From JTS-AC122 sp050246015 (GTDB lineage Bacteria > Planctomycetota > Phycisphaerae > Phycisphaerales > UBA1924): DNA of 64,000 bases. The stretch lies in assembly GCA_050246015.1 (NCBI GenBank), contig JBFWWU010000001.1, forward strand, positions 434,001 through 498,000, read 5' to 3'. Position 1 is the first letter of the stretch, and each line of letters starts with the position of its first letter. The notes beneath the pieces are model-generated. The model searched no databases. It had not been told where the DNA came from and worked only from the letters and a program-made list of their open reading frames with translations. The translations under genes and the position numbers were made by a program. Shown one piece after another: positions 34,757 to 44,008 of this stretch.

Positions 34757-36058
34757 TCACACCCACAGCATCAGACGCGTCGGATCCTCGATCCCGTTCT
34801 TCACCGCCACCAGGAACTGCACCGCCTCTGCCCCGTCCACCATCCGGTGGTCGTACGACAGCGCCAGGTACATCATCGGCCGGATCGCTAGCTCCCCCGA
34901 TCCCGCCGGATACTCGACCGCCCGGCTCTTGATCGCGTGCATCCCCAGAATCCCCGTCTGCGGCGGGTTCAGAATCGGCGTTGACATCAGCGACCCATAA
35001 ATCCCCCCGTTCGTGATCGTAAACGTGCCCCCTTGTAGATCGTTCAACGTCAGTTTCCCCTCCTTTGCCTTGTTCGCCAGGTCCTTGATCCCTTTCTCGA
35101 TCCCCGCGAACGACAGGCTCTGGCAATCCCGCAGCACCGGCACCACCAGCCCCTTGGGCGTGCCGATCGCCACCGAGATATCGCAGTAATCGTGGAACTC
35201 GATCTCCGGCGACCCCTCCTTGCTCTGCGTGATGAACGCGTTGACCGCGGGGAACTGCGCCAGCGCGTTGCACACCGCTTTGACGAAGAACGACATGAAC
35301 CCAAGCCCGACCCCGTGCTTCTTCTCAAACGCCTCCTTGTACTGCCCCCGCAGCGCCATCACCGCCGACATGTCGCACTCATTGAACGTCGTCAGCATCG
35401 CCGCCGTGTGCTGCGCCTCGACCAGCCGCGCGGCCACTCGCTGACGCAGCATCGTCATCCGCTCGCGCCGCACCCCGCGATCGCCCGCCCCGCCCGCCGG
35501 ACTCGCCGCGATCGGGCCCGCCGCCCGCCCCTCCGTGCCCCCCGGCTTCGTCCGCGCCGCCGCCTCCACGTCCTGCTCGCTGACTCGACCCCCAGGACCC
35601 GTCCCGCGGATCTTCGTCAGATCCAGCCCAAGTTCTTCGGCCGCCTTTCTCGCCAGCGGCGTCGCCCGCACATCGCCCCCCGGCCCCGCGTGCCCATTCG
35701 TCGCCGGCGCCACCGGCGCGGCCACGGGCTTGGCGCCCTCCGTCCCCCCGATCGTCCCTTTCGATTCCCCCTTCCCCGATCCCGCGCCAACCGCCGCCAC
35801 CGCCACCGCCGCCGCCTTGACCGATTCATCGATCTTCCCGATCACGTCGCCGATCTTTACCTCTTGACCCACCTTGGCCGCCTGCTTCACCGCTCCGGTC
35901 GCCGGCGCAGGCAGTTCCGCGTTGATCTTGTCCGTCTCCAGCACCGCGATCGTCTCGTCGCGCTTCACCACGCCACCCTCCGGCACCCGCCACTCCAGAA
36001 TCACGGCCTTGTCCACGGATTCGCCCAGTGTCGGTATGACGATGTCAATCAGTGCCAT
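34757..36058 (-). CDS. sucB: 2-oxoglutarate dehydrogenase E2 (dihydrolipoyllysine succinyltransferase)
   Basis: 433 residues from ATG 36058. One lipoyl domain (1-78) carries the lipoylated Lys in ETDKINAELPAP. A peripheral-subunit-binding domain follows (ATPLARKAAEELGLDLTKIRGTGPGGRV, about 128-160) after an Ala/Gly linker. The catalytic domain has FNECDMSAVMALRGQYKEAFEKKHGVGLGFMSFFVKA and ALSYDHRMVDG with the catalytic His and Asp. The HTAAMLTTFNE segment fits succinyl rather than acetyl transfer. No E1 or E3 gene adjoins; lipA, which makes its cofactor, is at 58 kb. Confidence 0.94.
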   Translation of the reverse strand: MALIDIVIPTLGESVDKAVILEWRVPEGGVVKRDETIAVLETDKINAELPAPATGAVKQAAKVGQEVKIGDVIGKIDESVKAAAVAVAAVGAGSGKGESKGTIGGTEGAKPVAAPVAPATNGHAGPGGDVRATPLARKAAEELGLDLTKIRGTGPGGRVSEQDVEAAARTKPGGTEGRAAGPIAASPAGGAGDRGVRRERMTMLRQRVAARLVEAQHTAAMLTTFNECDMSAVMALRGQYKEAFEKKHGVGLGFMSFFVKAVCNALAQFPAVNAFITQSKEGSPEIEFHDYCDISVAIGTPKGLVVPVLRDCQSLSFAGIEKGIKDLANKAKEGKLTLNDLQGGTFTITNGGIYGSLMSTPILNPPQTGILGMHAIKSRAVEYPAGSGELAIRPMMYLALSYDHRMVDGAEAVQFLVAVKNGIEDPTRLMLWV

Positions 36059-36223
36059 ATTCAGATCCGCTTCAACAGTCATCTTCTTCGAACGCCACGC
36101 CCCGCGTCTTCATCGGCTCGCCAGCGACCGGCGGGGCATTATTCACCCCCCAAGCCGCCTTTTCGCTTCCCCTTTTCTCGCCTCGTTGCCGCCTGGCGCA
36201 ACCCGATCCAAGCCCCGCTCGCC

Positions 36224-36229
36224 TATAAT
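36224..36229 (+). promoter_or_regulatory. TATAAT -10 element, likely gyrB promoter
   Basis: A perfect TATAAT about 140 bases before ATG 36370 in the 311-bp divergent gap between sucB and gyrB. No good -35 at 16-18 bp. A long leader is implied, unlike the leaderless genes. Nothing else is seen in this gap. Confidence 0.45.
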
Positions 36230-36369
36230 CTTCCGCGTCGATTCGCGCGTCGTTTGTCACACAATTTCCCACTCAGACTCGCGCCTTTTCGGCACCGATC
36301 CTGTCCCCTTTTTCGTTCGCTCCACACGTCAAAGTTCTCCCGCGACGTGCTCCGTCGCCACGCCCAACC

Positions 36370-39249
36370 ATGAGCAAATCACCCTCCCAGATCCCTCCCC
36401 CCGCTCCGGCCTCTTCTCCCCCTCCCGCCTCCAACCAGCAAGCCTACGGCGAGGACCAGATCAAGGTCCTCGAAGGCCTGGAAGCCGTTCGCCTTCGCCC
36501 CGGCATGTACATCGGCGGCACCGGTGTCGGACCCCTCCACCACATGATCTACGAGGTCGTCGATAACTCCATCGACGAAGCCATGGCCGGGTTCGCCTCC
36601 ACCGTCGCCGTCACCGTCAACGCCGACGGCTCCTGCACCGTCGTCGATAACGGCCGCGGCATCCCCATCGGCCCCAAAAAGCACGACAACCCCGCCTACG
36701 ACGGAAAGCCCGCCGTCGAGATCGTCCTCACCGTCCTCCACGCCGGCGGTAAGTTCGGCGAAGAGGGCTCCGCATACAAAGTCTCCGGCGGCCTCCACGG
36801 TGTCGGTGTCTCCTGCGTCAACGCCCTCTCCGAATGGCTCGAATGCGAGGTCTACCGCGACGGCAAGGTCCACGCCATCGAGTTCGAGCGCGGCAAAACC
36901 GCCAAGCCGCTCACCGTCGCCGGTCCCATCCCCCCAGGCTCCGACCTCAAGACCGGCACCAAAGTCACCTTCATGCCCGACTCCGAGATCTTCCCAGATA
37001 CCCGCTTCGATTACGCGATCCTCTCCACTCGTCTGCGCGAACTGGCCTATCTCAACCCCGGCATCACCATCCGCCTTCGCGACGAGCGCGTCGGACCCGA
37101 CGGCAAAATCAAGTCCGAAACCTTCCACGCACGAAACGGCCTGCTCGAATACATTGAACACCTCATGGCCGGCAAGACCCCCATGTCCGCCCCCGTCCAC
37201 GTCATCAAGGAAGACAAGGCCAACTTCCTCCAGTGCGAAGTCGCGTTGCAGTACCACGACGGGTACAACGAAAACCTCCTCGCCTTCACCAACAACATCA
37301 AAAACGTCGACGGCGGCACCCACGCTCAGGGGTTCAAGGTCGCCCTCACCCGCACCATCAACTCCTACGCCAAGCGCGCCGGCATCCTCAAGGAAAAAGA
37401 CCCCGTCCCCTCCGGCGAGGACCTCCGCGAAGGGCTCGTCGCGATCGTCAGCGTCAAGTTGCCGCAGCCCGCGTTCAACAATCAGCCCAAGGAAAAACTC
37501 CTCAACCCCGAGATCGAAGGGTTTGTCTCCCAGGCCGTCCAGGAACAACTCGACGCCTGGCTTGAAGAGCACCCCGGCGAAGCCAAACGCCTGTGCCTCA
37601 AAGGGATCGTCGCCGCCCAAGCCCGCGAAGCGGCCCGCAAGGCCCGCGAACTCACGCGCCGAAAGTCCGCCCTCGATTCCGGCTCCATGCCCCACAAACT
37701 CCGCGACTGCAAAACCAAGGACGTCGACCGCTCCGAGATCTACCTCGTCGAAGGTGACTCCGCCGGCGGCTCCGCGACCCAGGGTCGCGACATCGAAACG
37801 CAGGCCATCCTCCCCCTCAAGGGCAAGATCCTCAACGTCGAAAAAGCCCGCATCGACAAGGTACTCGGCTTCGAGGAGATCCGCACCCTCATCTCCGCCC
37901 TCAAGATCGGCATCGGCAGCGACGTGGACATGAGCAAACTCCGCTACGGCCGCGTCATCATCATGACCGACGCCGACGTGGACGGGTCCCACATCCGCAC
38001 CCTCCTCCTCACCTTCTTCTTCCGCCAGATGCCCGAACTCATCAAGCGCGGCCGCGTGTACTGCGCCCAGCCGCCACTCTACCAACTCGTCTGGGGCAGC
38101 GGCAAAAACAAACGCGTCCAGTACGTCCTCAACGACTCCAAACTCGACGACATGCTCACACAGATCGGGCTCGAACGCGCCACGCTCGTCCTGCGCTATC
38201 CCGATCCCGCTCCATCACGCTCCGTCGCCGCGCCGCGCGGCTCCCACGCCGGCGCCCCTCCCGAACCTGCCTCGCCCGCCCGGCACATCGCCGGCGACGA
38301 ACTCCTGAAACTCATCCGCATCCTCCGACGCCTCGACGAACTCGTCACCGTCGCCGAACGCCGAGGCGTCAAGTTCCCCGATCTCCTCGCCACCCGCTCC
38401 CACGACCCCGATCGCCGTCTTCGCTTGCCCACTCACCGCCTCGTCTGGACCGGCGGCGAGGCCTTCGCTTGGTCCGAATCTCAGGCCCGCGACATCGCCC
38501 TGCGCCACGGACTCGCTCTGGCGGAACTCGGCGACGAATCCGATGCGCCCGACGCCCCAGACCACGCCCCCTCACCTACCGCCGGCTCCGTCCCCGCCGC
38601 CTCGGCCAACGGCGCGGCCAACCACGCCCCCGCTCACTCGTCCTCCCCCGACGCCGCCCCCCACCGCCGACCCAGCGCCTCGCTCCGCGAACTCCACGAG
38701 AACCGCGAACTCGAGCGCATGTTCGAGCAACTCGCCGCTTTCGGATTGTCGATCGACGACTACGCCCTCGTGCAGGAAGAGTCCGTCACCGGCGACAAAC
38801 TCCCCACCAAGTTCGCCTGGGAACTCAGCGACGCGACCGCCAAGCCCGAGAGCCATGCCGAATCCCAGCCGCTCGCGGGTACTGCGCCCGACGACGCCGA
38901 CACCAGCGGACCGGGCGCCCCCCCCGCCGGCGACGATCCCTCGCCCCGCTCTCACCCCTCCTCATCCAAGGTCGTTGACGTTCCCAACATCCCTTCGATC
39001 CTCACCAAACTGCACGAAGTCGGCCGCCGCGGCCTCGAAGTCAAACGCTTCAAGGGCCTTGGTGAAATGGACGCCGATCAACTCTGGGAAACTACCATGG
39101 ATCCTGCCAAGCGCACGCTCATGCGCGTCACCTGGGACGGCGCGGCCGAGGCCGACGCGCTCTTCTCAATCCTCATGGGTGAGGAAGTCGAACAGCGCCG
39201 CAAGTTCATCGAAGAACACGCGCTGGAAGTCAAGAACCTGGACGTGTGA
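36370..39249 (+). CDS. gyrB: DNA gyrase subunit B with enlarged insert
   Basis: 959 residues against 804 in E. coli. The GHKL ATPase motifs are EVVDNSIDEAMAG, VDNGRGIPIG and GGLHGVGVSCVNALS; the TOPRIM motifs are YLVEGDSAGGSA and MTDADVDGSHI. An insert at about residues 615-865 sits where E. coli GyrB also has its extra domain (compare GDELLKLIRILRRLDELVTVAERR), but it contains two long Pro/Ala/Ser/Asp-rich linkers (about 721-773 and 820-868). The end is standard: RRGLEVKRFKGLGEMDADQLWETTMDP. It supercoils DNA with GyrA, which is not in the window. No Shine-Dalgarno is seen. Confidence 0.96.
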   Translation: MSKSPSQIPPPAPASSPPPASNQQAYGEDQIKVLEGLEAVRLRPGMYIGGTGVGPLHHMIYEVVDNSIDEAMAGFASTVAVTVNADGSCTVVDNGRGIPIGPKKHDNPAYDGKPAVEIVLTVLHAGGKFGEEGSAYKVSGGLHGVGVSCVNALSEWLECEVYRDGKVHAIEFERGKTAKPLTVAGPIPPGSDLKTGTKVTFMPDSEIFPDTRFDYAILSTRLRELAYLNPGITIRLRDERVGPDGKIKSETFHARNGLLEYIEHLMAGKTPMSAPVHVIKEDKANFLQCEVALQYHDGYNENLLAFTNNIKNVDGGTHAQGFKVALTRTINSYAKRAGILKEKDPVPSGEDLREGLVAIVSVKLPQPAFNNQPKEKLLNPEIEGFVSQAVQEQLDAWLEEHPGEAKRLCLKGIVAAQAREAARKARELTRRKSALDSGSMPHKLRDCKTKDVDRSEIYLVEGDSAGGSATQGRDIETQAILPLKGKILNVEKARIDKVLGFEEIRTLISALKIGIGSDVDMSKLRYGRVIIMTDADVDGSHIRTLLLTFFFRQMPELIKRGRVYCAQPPLYQLVWGSGKNKRVQYVLNDSKLDDMLTQIGLERATLVLRYPDPAPSRSVAAPRGSHAGAPPEPASPARHIAGDELLKLIRILRRLDELVTVAERRGVKFPDLLATRSHDPDRRLRLPTHRLVWTGGEAFAWSESQARDIALRHGLALAELGDESDAPDAPDHAPSPTAGSVPAASANGAANHAPAHSSSPDAAPHRRPSASLRELHENRELERMFEQLAAFGLSIDDYALVQEESVTGDKLPTKFAWELSDATAKPESHAESQPLAGTAPDDADTSGPGAPPAGDDPSPRSHPSSSKVVDVPNIPSILTKLHEVGRRGLEVKRFKGLGEMDADQLWETTMDPAKRTLMRVTWDGAAEADALFSILMGEEVEQRRKFIEEHALEVKNLDV

Positions 39250-39317
39250 CCCCCCGTGGCAAGCGCCCGTGCTCGCTCTCCCGCCACGCCACCCATCCGC
39301 TGCAAGAGTGCCGCGTT

Positions 39318-40145
39318 CTACCGACGCCGGCGCACCGCAAGGCCTGCCCCGACGCACATCATCACCAGCCCGCCCGGCCCCGGGATGAACACGCGCCCTG
39401 CCGCGGACATCACCCGGCCCGCCGCGTCAAAGTCCACCGGCTGAAGCCCCCCGAGTTGCTGGAAGAAGTTGTGCGACGCGTTCCCGTTCACGTCCGCATC
39501 AGTCAATCCCAGCGACGCGCCGAACGGCGACACCGTAAATCCCACTTCCGACTGATCCAGCGACACCGCCGCCGTGATCGTCGGCACGAACGCGAAGTGA
39601 CCCCCGTTGGGCGTCAGGTGCGCGCCGCTGTTGCTCTCGGCCATCGCGTACAGCCCGCCCCCGGAGTTCACGAAATCGGCGATGTCCACCGCCCGCGCGT
39701 TCAGGATGTCCAGTTCTCCCTGCGTCAGGATCCCGCCGAAATCCGATGCCACCACGATCGCCGAGTACGTCGTGCCAAGCTGGTCCAGCGCCGCGTTCAG
39801 ACCCGACGCCGGCACGCGGTCGTAATCCACGCCCGGCGTGTACCCGCTCATGATGATCCCCTGCTCTCCGTCCACGTGCCCCCCAGGCGGCGAGATCGAT
39901 GATTCCACGAACAGGAATCGGTTGATCCCGCCTGCCACGTACGGGTTGAACGCCGGATCCATCACGAAACTGATCGCGACCTGGTTGATCCGCCGGGCCC
40001 CCGTCAGGTTTCCGCCCGCGAACGCGTGGAAATCAGGATCGTGCCCTGTCAGGAAGATCGAACCGAAGGTCCCCGCCTGCGAATCACCCGCCAGTCCGAC
40101 GCACGCCCACATCGCCGCCGCACCGACGAACCCACGAAACTTCAT
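39318..40145 (-). CDS. Secreted protein with PEP-CTERM-like sorting tail
   Basis: 275 residues from ATG 40145, preceded by GGAG. A signal peptide (about 1-25) ends near DSQAG. The body is an alpha/beta domain with VVASDFGGILTQGELDILNARAVDIADFVNSGGGLYAMAES, resembling a glutamine-amidotransferase-like or surface domain, of unknown function. The tail is FIPGPGGLVMMCVGAGLAVRRRR: short Pro motif, hydrophobic helix and Arg cluster, as in exosortase substrates, with PGPG in place of PEP. It is the only intact candidate substrate in the window for the exosortase at 55.2 kb. Confidence 0.78.
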   Translation of the reverse strand: MKFRGFVGAAAMWACVGLAGDSQAGTFGSIFLTGHDPDFHAFAGGNLTGARRINQVAISFVMDPAFNPYVAGGINRFLFVESSISPPGGHVDGEQGIIMSGYTPGVDYDRVPASGLNAALDQLGTTYSAIVVASDFGGILTQGELDILNARAVDIADFVNSGGGLYAMAESNSGAHLTPNGGHFAFVPTITAAVSLDQSEVGFTVSPFGASLGLTDADVNGNASHNFFQQLGGLQPVDFDAAGRVMSAAGRVFIPGPGGLVMMCVGAGLAVRRRR

Positions 40146-40171
40146 GTGTCTCACTCCACAAAGAGACGCTC

Positions 40172-40187
40172 TTGTCGCGACCGACAA
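40172..40187. promoter_or_regulatory. Inverted repeat upstream of the exosortase-substrate gene
   Basis: TTGTCG-CGAC-CGACAA, 27-42 bases upstream of ATG 40145. It could be an operator or a 5'UTR hairpin; no assigned regulator. Confidence 0.3.
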
Positions 40188-40282
40188 CCTCATAACTCTA
40201 CTTCACAAATTCCTCGGTGCCACAAAAACACGTACGGCGTGCGTTCGCCTCGCCTCACGCAGGAGCACGGGCGCGCCCAACC

Positions 40283-40651
40283 TTACTCCTTCCGCCCCGG
40301 CGGCTCGGCTTCATCATCATCCGAATCGTCCCCATCGAACTCCGCCGGCTCGATGATCGCCGACATCGACCCGTGCCCACCTTCATCCGGCCCGAACGCG
40401 TGGATCTGGTCCCGCTTCAGTTCCGCGTGCTCCTTGTGCGTCGTCAGGCAGATCCCCCGACCCTCCTTGTCCACCTTCTTCGCGATCTTCATCCCCCGCT
40501 CCGGCGGATGACCGAACAACTCCTGCAGCATCCGAATCACGTACTCATACGTGTGATCGTCGTCGTTGAGCAGCACGACGTTCCACAACTTCGGCTGCTC
40601 GGTATCCTGACCCGTGCAAGCGTTCGGCCGTGTCTGCGTTTGCGTAGACAT
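40283..40651 (-). CDS. clpS: ATP-dependent Clp protease adaptor ClpS
   Basis: 122 residues from ATG 40651. The ClpS core is clear: WNVVLLNDDDHTYEYVIRMLQELFGHPPERGMKIAKKVDKEGRGICLTTHKEHAELKRDQIHAFG. ClpS delivers N-degron proteins to ClpAP; the NDDDHT acidic segment binds the N-terminal residue. A C-terminal acidic tail (EFDGDDSDDDEAEPPG) is longer than in E. coli. TATGAT is five bases before the ATG. No clpA adjoins. Confidence 0.94.
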   Translation of the reverse strand: MSTQTQTRPNACTGQDTEQPKLWNVVLLNDDDHTYEYVIRMLQELFGHPPERGMKIAKKVDKEGRGICLTTHKEHAELKRDQIHAFGPDEGGHGSMSAIIEPAEFDGDDSDDDEAEPPGRKE

Positions 40652-40656
40652 GCCCA

Positions 40657-40662
40657 ATCATA
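40657..40662 (-). promoter_or_regulatory. -10-like element for leaderless clpS
   Basis: TATGAT on the minus strand, five bases before ATG 40651. Confidence 0.5.
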
Positions 40663-40702
40663 TCGTTCCGTCGCGCCGCTTCGTGTCACGCCCCTGCCCG
40701 GC

Positions 40703-42541
40703 TCACCCGTACCGCGTCGCCGACGCCCCTCGCGGCTTCACCCGCATCGCGTACCACCCGCACCGCAGCGCCGTCCACGCCCAGCGTCCCAGGAACCCCG
40801 CCTTGGCGATCACTCCATCGCGCTCGAGTTGCCCCATCCCCGGCCTCTTGGAGTCAAGATGAAGGTTCCACTTCCCCCAGCACGCCGGATAGTCCGTCGT
40901 CTGATCAAACACCACCACCATCGCCGGCCGCTGTGTCAACATCCGCAGTTGCCGCCGAACACGCGACAGCCGGTGCCCCGCATAGATCAGCCGGTACGGC
41001 CTCGTCGCCGCCGGCTCGTTCCCCCCGCCGTGATCCGGTACGTCGTTCCGCGTCACGTACGTCCACCGCGGCATCGATTCGCCCGCCGCGTGGTCAAGCC
41101 CCTGATTCACCATCACCCGCAACTGATCCGCCCACCCCACCGACGCCGGGTGCGAGCACAGCACCGCGATCCGCTTCCCGCTCGATAGCACCCCGGCCCG
41201 GCGCATCGCGTCGATCGTCGCCTCCGGCGCCGGCCCGTCGCGATCCAGTTTCCCCGCCCGGTTCACCACGACGTCCATCGCCGTCCGCCGTATCACTTCC
41301 GCGTGAAACAGCCGCCGGTGCATGCTCGCCTGAAGGCTGTCCCGCAGGATCGACCACATGCGGTGCCTCATCGCCCGCCGCAGTGGCTTCTTCTCCAGCA
41401 CCTTCTGCAGCATCCACAGCATGTTCCGCTGCGAGTAATAGATCCGCGCCACCGTCAACTTCATGTTCCACGGCGTGTGGTACACCACCGCGTCCAGATT
41501 CAGCACCACACGGTACCCCGCCTTGCCAAACCGCAGGCACCAGTCCGCGTCATCGCAGTAAATGAAATACCGCCAGTCCCAGAAACCCACCTGTTCCACC
41601 GCCGACCAACGCGCCAGCATGCTGCACGCCGAGACCACGTCCACATCCCGCAGTCCGGTGTACTCGTTCTCCCCTCGCGGCCCACCCACCTTCTTCACCC
41701 ACTCCGCGTGGTACTCATGCCGCGCATGCCCGACCGGCGGCGCATCACCCATCGCGCCCACCTCGCGATTGAGATAGATCGTCGACTCGATCGTCACCCT
41801 CTTGTTTGACATGTCCACCGTCCGCGAACCCACCAGCCCGATCCTCTCATCGCTCGCGGCCGCCTTCGTCAACTCCGTCAGCGCGTTCGACGGCACATCC
41901 GCGTCATCATCCACCAGCCACGCGTACTCCGGCGCCCTCCCGCGCGATGCCAGCGCGTGCGCCACATACGAAAGCCCCGTGTTGAACCCCCCGCACCCCC
42001 CCATGTTCGAATGATTCCGTACCAGCGTCAGCGAGCCGAACCCGCCCGCGTTCGCTTCCCCCGGCGTCAGCCGCCGCGCCGCCTCAAACCGCGGCTCGTG
42101 CGCCCGGTCCGTCGCGTTCTCCACCACAAACTCCGGCTTCCACGCGGCACTCAACACGTTCAGCGTCCCGTCCGTCGACGAGTTGTCCACCACGATCACG
42201 TGCATCCGCCCCGTCGGATAGTCCTGCCTCGACAGCGACCGCAGGATGTTGTCCACATCCTTCTTCCGGTTCCACGTCACGATGATCACGCACACCGTCG
42301 CCGTCGCCGCCGCGACGCTCGCGCCCGCTCGCGCCCCCGTCCCTCCCGCCTCCGCCACCCTTCCATTCTCCCCCGCCGGCGCCGCCGCGCCAGGCGTGGG
42401 CGGAATCCGCACTTCAATCGGCTTGTTCGGCGTCAGTCGGGTAGACACGCTTCCTTCACTCCACCAAATTCTGGGCTTCCACGGGACCTCGGTCGGAACC
42501 ACGACCCCGGGACAGTGACCACTGTAGTCGGCCACGTTCAC
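40703..42541 (-). CDS. Family 2 glycosyltransferase, GlfT2/rhamnosyltransferase-like
   Basis: 612 residues from GTG 42541; a GTG at 42502 is an alternative. The GT2 domain starts at about residue 82: VCVIIVTWNRKKDVDNILRSL, VVDNSSTDGT, NMGGCGGFNTGL, and the metal-binding DDDADVPSNAL. The acceptor-side motif is RYFIYCDDADWCLRFGKAGYRV. The C-terminal 250 residues, with VYHTPWNMKLTVARIYYSQRNMLWML, resemble galactofuranosyltransferase-like enzymes. It probably adds sugars from nucleotide donors to a surface glycan. It ends the long minus-strand block of surface polysaccharide genes. Confidence 0.88.
   Translation of the reverse strand: MNVADYSGHCPGVVVPTEVPWKPRIWWSEGSVSTRLTPNKPIEVRIPPTPGAAAPAGENGRVAEAGGTGARAGASVAAATATVCVIIVTWNRKKDVDNILRSLSRQDYPTGRMHVIVVDNSSTDGTLNVLSAAWKPEFVVENATDRAHEPRFEAARRLTPGEANAGGFGSLTLVRNHSNMGGCGGFNTGLSYVAHALASRGRAPEYAWLVDDDADVPSNALTELTKAAASDERIGLVGSRTVDMSNKRVTIESTIYLNREVGAMGDAPPVGHARHEYHAEWVKKVGGPRGENEYTGLRDVDVVSACSMLARWSAVEQVGFWDWRYFIYCDDADWCLRFGKAGYRVVLNLDAVVYHTPWNMKLTVARIYYSQRNMLWMLQKVLEKKPLRRAMRHRMWSILRDSLQASMHRRLFHAEVIRRTAMDVVVNRAGKLDRDGPAPEATIDAMRRAGVLSSGKRIAVLCSHPASVGWADQLRVMVNQGLDHAAGESMPRWTYVTRNDVPDHGGGNEPAATRPYRLIYAGHRLSRVRRQLRMLTQRPAMVVVFDQTTDYPACWGKWNLHLDSKRPGMGQLERDGVIAKAGFLGRWAWTALRCGWYAMRVKPRGASATRYG
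42512..42525. promoter_or_regulatory. Interrupted palindrome overlapping a -10-like element before the GT2 gene
   Basis: ACAGTG-AC-CACTGT overlaps TACAGT on the minus strand (42526-42521). If TACAGT is the -10, the GT2 gene begins at GTG 42502 rather than 42541 and the palindrome could be an operator. Confidence 0.3.
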
Positions 42542-42620
42542 ACTCGCAGTTTCTTCGACCCCGCCGCTCTCGAAGCCTCACTTCGCCCGTCCCCCGTCCT
42601 CGTCACCCCACACGCGCAAT

Positions 42621-43325
42621 TCACGCCTTCCGATTCACCGCGCACGCCCGCACGAACTGCTCGATCAATCCCGCCCCAAGTTCCCGCTGCCGGGTCCGTT
42701 CCGGATGCCACTGCACCCCCACATAAAAACCACGCGCCGGGTCATCGATCGCCTCGATCACCCCGTCCGGCGCCGCCGCGATCACGCGCAGCCTCCCCGC
42801 GTCGCTCACCGCCTGTCGATGATGGCTCGTCACTTCGCCCTCCACCAGCCGCACCGCCCCGCTCCCCACCGGCTTCACGCGGTGCCCCGAGTTCTTTGCG
42901 TGATCTCCCGCCGTCGGCACATCATCCGGCATGTGCTGATTCAGTCTACCCCCCGCGCACAGCGCCATCATCTGCATCCCCAGGCACACCCCAAGCACCG
43001 GCTTGTTCTCATCCCCTTCCAGCCCACGCAGCAGCGCTACCTCGAACGCCTGCCTCATCGCATGCACCGGCGTCGCCTTCGGATGCGTCGGCGCCCCGAA
43101 CTCCTCCATCCTCGGATCATCGCCACCCGTCAACACGAACCCATCGCACCGCCCCACGTACGCCGGAACCATCTCCACAACCGGCGCCAGCATCACCGGC
43201 ACCCCACCGGCCGCCGCAATCTCTCGTGAATACGCCAGCGCACACTGCGCCCGCACCGCGCCCCCGACGCCCCCCGCCTCCGCCACATCCACCGTAATCC
43301 CAATCAGCGGCTTCACGTGCTCCAT
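42621..43325 (-). CDS. Class I glutamine amidotransferase, gamma-glutamyl-GABA hydrolase-like (PuuD family)
   Basis: 234 residues from ATG 43325. It begins KPLIGITVDV and has the nucleophile elbow LGVCLGMQMMALCAGGRLNQH (Cys) and VGVQWHPER (His, Glu). This is the peptidase C26 pattern of PuuD, which removes gamma-linked glutamate. No polyamine genes are near. It lies between pyrE and the GT2 gene on the same strand, so the substrate is open. Confidence 0.85.
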   Translation of the reverse strand: MEHVKPLIGITVDVAEAGGVGGAVRAQCALAYSREIAAAGGVPVMLAPVVEMVPAYVGRCDGFVLTGGDDPRMEEFGAPTHPKATPVHAMRQAFEVALLRGLEGDENKPVLGVCLGMQMMALCAGGRLNQHMPDDVPTAGDHAKNSGHRVKPVGSGAVRLVEGEVTSHHRQAVSDAGRLRVIAAAPDGVIEAIDDPARGFYVGVQWHPERTRQRELGAGLIEQFVRACAVNRKA

Positions 43326-43406
43326 CCTCTTCGCCTCACGCCCAGTGTCCAAAACCTGGAACCGAAACTCACGCACCTCGATCTCCCCAACTCCCACCCC
43401 CCATCT

Positions 43407-43949
43407 TCACCCCACTCCCAGATCCCCCTTCGTAAACAGCGCCTCGAACCTCAGCCCCGCCTTCTCGATATGCTCTCGCGCGCCCTCCTGCCGGTCGATC
43501 GTCGCGATCACCGCCAGCACGTTCGCTCCCAGTTCGCGCAGCACGCCCACCGCCTCGAGCGCCTGCCCGCCCGTCGTCGCCACGTCCTCCACGAACACCA
43601 CGTTCTCCCCCTTCTCCAGCCTCCCCTCAACCTGCTTCGCCGTCCCGTAGTCCTTCTTCGCGTTCCGCACAAACAGACACGGCAAGCCCGTCTCCAGGCT
43701 TGACACCGTCACCAGCGGAATCCCGCCTAACTCCGCCCCCGCCAGACGATCCACCCTCACGCCCACCTCTCGCTCGATCTCCTGTACGCGCTGCGCGAAC
43801 ATCTTCCCCAGTTCACGCAGCACCGCCGGACGCGTGCTGAACAGGTACTTGTCCAGGTAATAGTTGCTTATCCGCCCCGACCGCAACGTGAACGTCCCGC
43901 GGAGAAGCGCGGCATCGGCAATCGCATGGGCCAGTTCGGCGTGCGTCAT
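43407..43949 (-). CDS. pyrE: Orotate phosphoribosyltransferase
   Basis: 180 residues. The PRPP-binding motif is VVFVEDVATTGGQAL, preceded by LRSGRISNYYLDKYLFSTRP and AGAELGGIPLVTVSSL, typical of PyrE. It makes OMP from orotate and PRPP in pyrimidine synthesis. GAGGAGG precedes the ATG and TATCAT lies about 25 bases upstream, giving a short-leader transcript. Its place inside a polysaccharide block may supply UMP for UDP-sugars, but this is inference. Confidence 0.95.
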   Translation of the reverse strand: MTHAELAHAIADAALLRGTFTLRSGRISNYYLDKYLFSTRPAVLRELGKMFAQRVQEIEREVGVRVDRLAGAELGGIPLVTVSSLETGLPCLFVRNAKKDYGTAKQVEGRLEKGENVVFVEDVATTGGQALEAVGVLRELGANVLAVIATIDRQEGAREHIEKAGLRFEALFTKGDLGVG

Positions 43950-44008
43950 TCGTGGACCTCCTCGCAGGTCTCGATGATATCAACGCCGCCGCCATCCTCG
44001 ACGCCACC

